Below, piece by piece: positions 59,484 through 64,000 of a stretch of 64,000 nucleotides of DNA. Under the pieces are notes generated by a model. That model ran no database searches, was not told where the DNA came from, and was given only the letters and a program-made list of their open reading frames with translations. Made by a program: the position numbers and the translations under genes. Every line of letters starts with the position of its first letter. Position 1 is the first letter of the stretch. The DNA comes from Manganitrophus sp963718695 (GTDB taxonomy: Bacteria; Nitrospirota; Nitrospiria; SBBL01; Manganitrophaceae), in NCBI GenBank assembly GCA_963718695.1, contig OY970371.1:3720001-3784000 (forward strand), read 5' to 3'.

Positions 59484-62400
59484 TTGACGAATCAATCCAA
59501 AATGCGGGTGGTGGTGATCGGAAACGGCATGGCCGGAATCGCCGCGCTGGAAGCCCTATTGAAAACCGGCGCCCCCCTTTCGATCACCCTCTTCGGCGAT
59601 GAGCCGCAGACCCACTACAATCGGATTCTTCTCTCCGATCTTCTGGCCGGAAAGACCGAGGCCGAGCGGATCTTTACCCGGCCGCGGACCTGGTATGCCG
59701 AGCGGGGAATCGATGCAAAGCTCGGTCTGGCGATCACCGGCATCGATCCGGTTTCCAAGTATGTGACGAATGCCGACGGCGGCGCCGCCCCTTACGACGC
59801 GCTCATCCTCGCCGTCGGCGGCGTCCCCTTCATCCCCCCGATTCCGGGGCGGGAGAAGAAGGGGGTCTTTCTCTTTCGAACCCTGGAGGAGACGGGACAG
59901 ATTGTCGCGGCGGCCCGATCGAGCAAGCGGGCGGTGGTGATCGGCGGCGGCCTGCTCGGCCTGGAAGCGGCCCGCGGGTTGATCAACTATGGGGTGTCGG
60001 TCACCGTCGCTCACCTGGGCGACCGGCTGATGGAGCAGCAGCTCGATCCCGCCGGGGCCTCCCTCTTGAAGCGGGAGCTCGAACGGATGGGAATCCGCAC
60101 CCTGCTCAAAACCACGGCGGAGGCGATCCTGGGAGAAGACCGGGTCACCGGCGTCCGACTCACCAGCGGCGAGGATCTCCCCGCCGGAATCGCCCTGATC
60201 TGCACCGGGATTCGGCCGAATTTAACCCTTGCGCGACAGACGCGGCTCGCGACCAATCGCGGCATCCTGGTCGACGACCGGATGGCGACCAGCCTCCCCG
60301 GGATCTTCGCCGTCGGCGATGCCATCGAGCATCGCGGCAAAACGTATGGGCTCATTGCACCGTTGAAGGAGCAGGCGGAGGTCCTCGCCGATGTCTTGAC
60401 CGGAAAAGATCAGCGGCGCTATTCCGGGACGATCTGTGCCACGACGCTGAAGGTCGCCGGCATCCATCTCACCTCGGCCGGCGATTTTCTGGGAGGACGA
60501 GGGACGGAGGAGCTGGTCTTCATCGATACCGAAAAAGCGATCTACAAAAAATGTGTGATCCGCCAGAATCGGCTGGCGGGGATGATCCTCCTCGGCGACA
60601 ACAAAGACGGCCCTCGGCTCTTTAACCTGATCCAGAAGGGGGAAGATATCGGCGAGATCAAATCGTCGCTCCTCGGAAATGTCTCGGTCGAAGGGGGAGC
60701 GGGGGCCGCAAGCGGCACGGCCGCGCTGCGGGAGACCGACCTGGTCTGCAACTGCAACAGCGTCACCAAGGGGACGATCCTCGCAGCGATCCGGGAGAAG
60801 GGGCTGAAGACACGTGACGAAGTGGCCGCCTGCACACAGGCGACGACCGGCTGCGGAAGTTGCAGTCAATTGGTGGAAGATCTTCTCGGCGAAGCGACAA
60901 AGACGCCGGCCAAGGCGCCTGCAACGGCGATCGTTGCGGAGAAGTCCCCCACAAAAACAGGACCGGGGGCGCTCAAGACGCTCGACCTGGAGAAGATCAA
61001 ACAGGAAGGGTTGGGGATCGATTTTGACCGGCTGCGAGAGGAGGGGACCCGTGCGCTCTCGCCCGAGGATTACTATCGTCTCAAGACCTACGGCATCTGC
61101 AGTCAGAAACATCCCGGCTACTTCATGCTCCGGATCCGCATCCCGGGAGGGGGGGTCACGCATACGCAGCTGAGGGGGCTGGCCGACCTCGCCGAGGTCC
61201 ACGGCCGGGGATGGGGGCACCTCACCGTCCGCCAGAGCATGGAGCTGCATTGGATCCGCGTGGAAGATACGCTGGAGATCTTCGAGAAGCTGGAGGCGAT
61301 CGGTCTTTCGACCCGCTCCGCCTGCGGCCACACCTTGCGGAACGTCATGGCCTGCCCGCACGGGGGGGTGGCATCCGACGGCCTCTTCGATGTTCAGCCC
61401 TGGGCCCAGCGGATCACCGATTATTTCGTGAAGCGGTCGGACCTGATCAATCCGACGATGCCGAACCGCTTGAACGTCTACTTTGCCGGATGCCGGGAGT
61501 GCGCCCCCGATGCGATCATCAACGACATCGGATTCGTTGCCGTCGAACGCAAGACAGAGGACGGGCGACGGCTTCTCGGTTTCGAGCTCTGGGTCGGCGG
61601 GAGTTTGGGGGCCCATCCGATGCTCGGATTCCAGCTGAAGGAGTTTCTCTCCCCGCCCGAGGCGCTGGCGGCCTGTCAGGCGATTTTTGCCATCCACACC
61701 AAATTCGGCAACCGGAACAAGGCGAAGTCGCGGCTGAAATACCTGATCGAGCAGTGGGGCCGAGAGAAATTTATCGAGACGTTCGAGAAGGTCTTCCTGG
61801 AAAAACGGAATCTCCCCGAGAACCGGGAGGTCCCCCTCCCTTCTGTGAACGATCAGAAACGGCGGCCGCCGCTCTGGAAGCGAGTCGGAAACCGCCTCAA
61901 TCCGGTTTCGGTCCCGGCCACGCCCGGCATTCTTCCGCAGCGGCAGCCGGGCTACGCCCGTCTGACCGTCGCCGTTCCGCTCGGCGAGCTTCGCGTGGAA
62001 CAGCTCCGGGCCGTCGCCCGGATCGCGCGGCGGCATGGAAACGGGATCGTCCACTTCACGAAAGATCAGAATCTCGCCCTGCACTGGATTCCGGTCCGGA
62101 AAATCGGCCGGGCCGTTCAGGCCTTGAAAGCCGCCGGCCTGTCGCTCAAAGGGAAAGAGGGCGGCCCCGCGCTGCTGGCCTGTCCCGGCACCGAGTTCTG
62201 CACCCTTGCCGTGACGAACGCACAGGGGGCGGCGCGCGATCTGCTCCGCTTCCGTCCCGAGGCGCCGGGGAAGGCGGCCCTTTTTCAATCGATCTCGATT
62301 CACCTCTCCGGCTGCCCGAACAGCTGCGCCAAACATCAGATCGCCGACATCGGCCTCGCCGGAACGATGACGCCGGTCGGCGAGCTGCGGCGGTTTTCTT

Positions 62401-62672
62401 ATCAGCTCTTCCTCGGCGGCCAGGTCGAAGGGGGAGTTCGCTTGGGGGCGATGGTCCGAAAAGGGATTACCGAAGAGATGGTCGTCCCCACGGTCGATGC
62501 ACTCCTTGAAATCGTCGCAACCCATCGTGTTGCGGGCGAATCGTTTCAGGAGACCGTCCTGCGGCTCGGCGCCGATCAGGTCGCATCCCTTCTCGAAAAA
62601 GAGATCGGCCCGCTGGCGCCCGAATGGTTCGATGCAATTACGATGATCCCCGATTTAATTGAGGTCCGATGA
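59484..62672 (+). CDS. Fused NirB-BFD-NirA assimilatory nitrite reductase
   Basis: I start at TTG 59484 (GGAGAGG 4 nt upstream); ATG 59502 is an alternative. Domains of the 1062-residue protein: NirB-type FAD/NAD(P) oxidoreductase (1-410, VVVIGNGMAGIAALEALL; VVIGGGLLGLEAARGL; GIFAVGDAIEH), a BFD-like [2Fe-2S] domain (Cys422, Cys424, GCGSC about 456-460), then two ferredoxin-nitrite-reductase halves. The first half has SACGHTLRNVMACPHGGV; the second has the siroheme/[4Fe-4S] ligands Cys900, Cys906, Cys944 and Cys948 (CPGTEFC, GCPNSC). It reduces nitrite to ammonium with NAD(P)H, in one chain. NirB and NirA are normally separate proteins. Confidence 0.9.
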   Translation: MTNQSKMRVVVIGNGMAGIAALEALLKTGAPLSITLFGDEPQTHYNRILLSDLLAGKTEAERIFTRPRTWYAERGIDAKLGLAITGIDPVSKYVTNADGGAAPYDALILAVGGVPFIPPIPGREKKGVFLFRTLEETGQIVAAARSSKRAVVIGGGLLGLEAARGLINYGVSVTVAHLGDRLMEQQLDPAGASLLKRELERMGIRTLLKTTAEAILGEDRVTGVRLTSGEDLPAGIALICTGIRPNLTLARQTRLATNRGILVDDRMATSLPGIFAVGDAIEHRGKTYGLIAPLKEQAEVLADVLTGKDQRRYSGTICATTLKVAGIHLTSAGDFLGGRGTEELVFIDTEKAIYKKCVIRQNRLAGMILLGDNKDGPRLFNLIQKGEDIGEIKSSLLGNVSVEGGAGAASGTAALRETDLVCNCNSVTKGTILAAIREKGLKTRDEVAACTQATTGCGSCSQLVEDLLGEATKTPAKAPATAIVAEKSPTKTGPGALKTLDLEKIKQEGLGIDFDRLREEGTRALSPEDYYRLKTYGICSQKHPGYFMLRIRIPGGGVTHTQLRGLADLAEVHGRGWGHLTVRQSMELHWIRVEDTLEIFEKLEAIGLSTRSACGHTLRNVMACPHGGVASDGLFDVQPWAQRITDYFVKRSDLINPTMPNRLNVYFAGCRECAPDAIINDIGFVAVERKTEDGRRLLGFELWVGGSLGAHPMLGFQLKEFLSPPEALAACQAIFAIHTKFGNRNKAKSRLKYLIEQWGREKFIETFEKVFLEKRNLPENREVPLPSVNDQKRRPPLWKRVGNRLNPVSVPATPGILPQRQPGYARLTVAVPLGELRVEQLRAVARIARRHGNGIVHFTKDQNLALHWIPVRKIGRAVQALKAAGLSLKGKEGGPALLACPGTEFCTLAVTNAQGAARDLLRFRPEAPGKAALFQSISIHLSGCPNSCAKHQIADIGLAGTMTPVGELRRFSYQLFLGGQVEGGVRLGAMVRKGITEEMVVPTVDALLEIVATHRVAGESFQETVLRLGADQVASLLEKEIGPLAPEWFDAITMIPDLIEVR

Positions 62673-62691
62673 AAGAGGGAGGATGGTTTCG

Positions 62692-63000
62692 ATGAAGATG
62701 GTCCAAGCGATGGTCCGTCCGGAGAAAGAGGGGGAGGTGATCGCCGGGCTGGAGAAGGCCGGCTTCATCTCCCTGACGCGGCAGGCGGTCTTCGGCCGGG
62801 GACGCCAACGCGGGATTCAGGTCGGTCCGGTCCGTTATGAAGAGCTTCCCAAGGTCTGGCTGATGCTGGTGGTGGAAGCGGAGGAGGTCGATCGGGTCGT
62901 CGATACGATTAAAATTTCGGCCCGGACCGGAAATCCCGGCGACGGGAAGATTTTCGTCTCGACCCTTGCTGAGGCACGATCGATCCATCCGACCGCTTAA
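62692..63000 (+). CDS. Second NifI1-like P-II protein, downstream of nitrite reductase
   Basis: I start at ATG 62692 (GGGAGG 9 nt upstream). The 102-residue P-II protein (MKMVQAMVRPEKEGEVIAGLEKAGFISLTRQAVFGRGRQRGIQVGPVRYEELPK ... GNPGDGKIFVSTLAEAR) resembles the copy at 59141. T-loop again NifI1-like. Its stop overlaps the stop of the convergent sugar dehydrogenase gene in TTAA. A pair of P-II genes around one reductase suggests a heteromeric regulator. Confidence 0.85.
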   Translation: MKMVQAMVRPEKEGEVIAGLEKAGFISLTRQAVFGRGRQRGIQVGPVRYEELPKVWLMLVVEAEEVDRVVDTIKISARTGNPGDGKIFVSTLAEARSIHPTA

Positions 63001-64000
63001 GCCGCCTGCCCGGAAACAATTTTGAAGATCTCCCCATCATAGGCGGTGATGTAGAGCTCCCGCTGCTCGTCTTCCCCAAAGGAGCTGATGTTCTTCCCGG
63101 TTTCCAGCAGCAGCCGCTGGTCGGAGATCGCGCTTCCATCGTATCGGAGCATCCAGAGCCGGCCGCTTCCGAAATCGCCGTAGAGGTAGGCTCCCGGCAG
63201 GTTGGGGATCGCGCTTCCCCGATAGACAGAGCCGCCGACGACCGTCGTCCCTTCCGAACGGGGATAATCGATGATCGGAAGATCGTAGCGGCTTTTGTCG
63301 CAGTCGGGATTCACCCCCGGCGTGCAGATCGTCCCCTCCATCGGGTTCCAGCCGTTGTTTCCCCCCTTTCGAATCACATGAATTTCTTCCCGCGCGCTCT
63401 GGCCGACATCGCCGGCATAAAGAAGGCCGGTTTGAGGATCGAAGGAGAAGCGCCAGGGATTCCGAAGACCATACGCCCAGTTCTCCGGCGCGGCGCCGGC
63501 CGTTCCGAGGAAAGGATTGTCGGGGGGAATCGCATACTCCTTTCCACCGGCCTTTTGATCGACATCGATCCGGAGCATCTTTCCGAGGAGGGTGCCGAGA
63601 TTCTGGCCGTTCCCCTGCGGATCGTTCCCTGCTCCGCCGTCCCCCATCCCGATATAAAGAAACCCGTCGGGCCCGAAGACGATGTTCCCCCCATTATGGT
63701 TGGCAAAGGGCTGGGGAATGGTCAGAAGAATCCGCTCGCTCGCCGGATCGCCCGCGCCGGCGGCGCCGACCTTGAATTCCGAGATCACCGAATGGAGCCC
63801 CCCGGTGGGCGAGGTGTAATTGACGAAGAAGCGGCCGTTCTCTTCAAACCTCGGATGAAAGGCCAATCCGAGCAGTCCCTTTTCTCCCCCGGCGTCGACC
63901 CGGTCCCGGATATCGAGGAAGGGCGTTGCGCCGACGGCGCCGTTTTGCAAGATCCGAATCGTGCCTCCCTGCTCAATCACGAAGAGCCGCCCGCTCCCGT
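62997..64000 (-). CDS. PQQ-dependent sugar dehydrogenase, partial
   Basis: The frame from the right edge, RLFVIEQGGTIRILQNGAVGATPFLDI..., has its N-terminus outside the window. Motifs: GEKGLLGLAFHPRFEENGRFFVNYT, ANHNGGNIVFGPDGFLYIGMGDGG, WAYGLRNPWRFSFDPQTG and GDVGQSAREEIHVI, all typical of the six-bladed GDH-type glucose/sorbosone dehydrogenase propeller. PQQ-binding residues cluster in these loops. It probably acts in the periplasm; the signal peptide would be beyond the edge. Confidence 0.92.
   Translation of the reverse strand, partial: GSGRLFVIEQGGTIRILQNGAVGATPFLDIRDRVDAGGEKGLLGLAFHPRFEENGRFFVNYTSPTGGLHSVISEFKVGAAGAGDPASERILLTIPQPFANHNGGNIVFGPDGFLYIGMGDGGAGNDPQGNGQNLGTLLGKMLRIDVDQKAGGKEYAIPPDNPFLGTAGAAPENWAYGLRNPWRFSFDPQTGLLYAGDVGQSAREEIHVIRKGGNNGWNPMEGTICTPGVNPDCDKSRYDLPIIDYPRSEGTTVVGGSVYRGSAIPNLPGAYLYGDFGSGRLWMLRYDGSAISDQRLLLETGKNISSFGEDEQRELYITAYDGEIFKIVSGQAA

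Noticed and set aside
60222..62525. 767-residue minus-strand ORF opposite nitrite reductase
   Set aside because: Shadow frame of the well-identified NirB-NirA fusion.
59141..63000. Nitrogenase (nif) operon
   Set aside because: NifI-like P-II genes are present but no nifH, nifD or nifK; nitrite reductase is the only large enzyme.
1..64000. CRISPR arrays, tRNA and rRNA genes, integrase attachment sites
   Set aside because: None seen: no regularly spaced direct repeats, no cloverleaf-like segment, no integrase gene.

Overview
The window is about 64 kb of GC-rich bacterial DNA, except for AT-rich islands at 50.2-51.5 kb and 53.9-54.7 kb. Lipoprotein signals, Sec signal peptides and a molybdopterin/siroheme nitrogen-assimilation cluster point to a Gram-negative, probably environmental bacterium. 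A Nitrospirota-like host would fit the gene mix, but I cannot run a search and treat the phylum as a weak inference. No rRNA, tRNA, CRISPR array or replication origin was recognised.

1-13.5 kb (minus strand) is a long operon for an extracellular contractile injection system (eCIS, a headless phage-tail-like particle). In transcription order it encodes a small winged-helix-like protein, a small conserved protein, one sheath, one inner tube, a Cys-rich baseplate protein, a proline-rich linker protein, a 45-residue ORF, a DUF4255 terminator/cap protein, an AAA+ ATPase, a small protein, a CIS tube-adaptor protein, a LysM protein, a VgrG/gpD-like hub, a gpJ baseplate wedge and a tail protein I that runs off the left edge. 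Several neighbours overlap by ATGA. Small GTAG...CTAC palindromes sit between several of these genes.

13.8-24.6 kb (plus strand, divergent) is the probable cargo side. Three consecutive proteins share an N-terminal L/F-QQT-I/V-GN motif. One also carries a DUF4157 (eCIS core) domain and two carry candidate metallopeptidase domains. They are followed by an alpha/beta-hydrolase-subtilase fusion, a peptidoglycan-binding lysozyme-like enzyme, a protealysin-type M4 protease with an emfourin-like lipoprotein inhibitor, and a secreted beta-propeller.

24.6-47 kb is a mixed chromosomal region: a PAS-GGDEF-EAL protein, two response regulators, an ABC1 kinase, an erythromycin-esterase family protein, an ATP-dependent DNA ligase, an M1 aminopeptidase, an EVE protein, an NlpC/P60 lipoprotein, an ArsC-like reductase, three tandem hemerythrins, a B12/radical SAM protein, pyrE and a methyltransferase. 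47-50 kb has a second subtilase, with a P domain, encoded divergently from a stand-alone propeptide-like protein.

50-57.8 kb holds two toxin-antitoxin modules, one of them (HigBA) between 192-bp imperfect direct repeats, together with membrane proteins, a kinase-like protein and a Ycf48-type repeat protein.

57.9-63 kb is a nitrogen-assimilation operon. A sigma-54 promoter and a leader terminator precede a Moco-domain/P-II fusion, a NifI-like P-II, a giant NirB-BFD-NirA fused nitrite reductase and a second NifI-like P-II. A partial PQQ sugar dehydrogenase gene closes the window.

Four otherwise well-conserved genes (ABC1 kinase, M1 aminopeptidase, third hemerythrin, Ycf48-like protein) are each broken by one small frameshift. 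Assembly indels are the simplest explanation.
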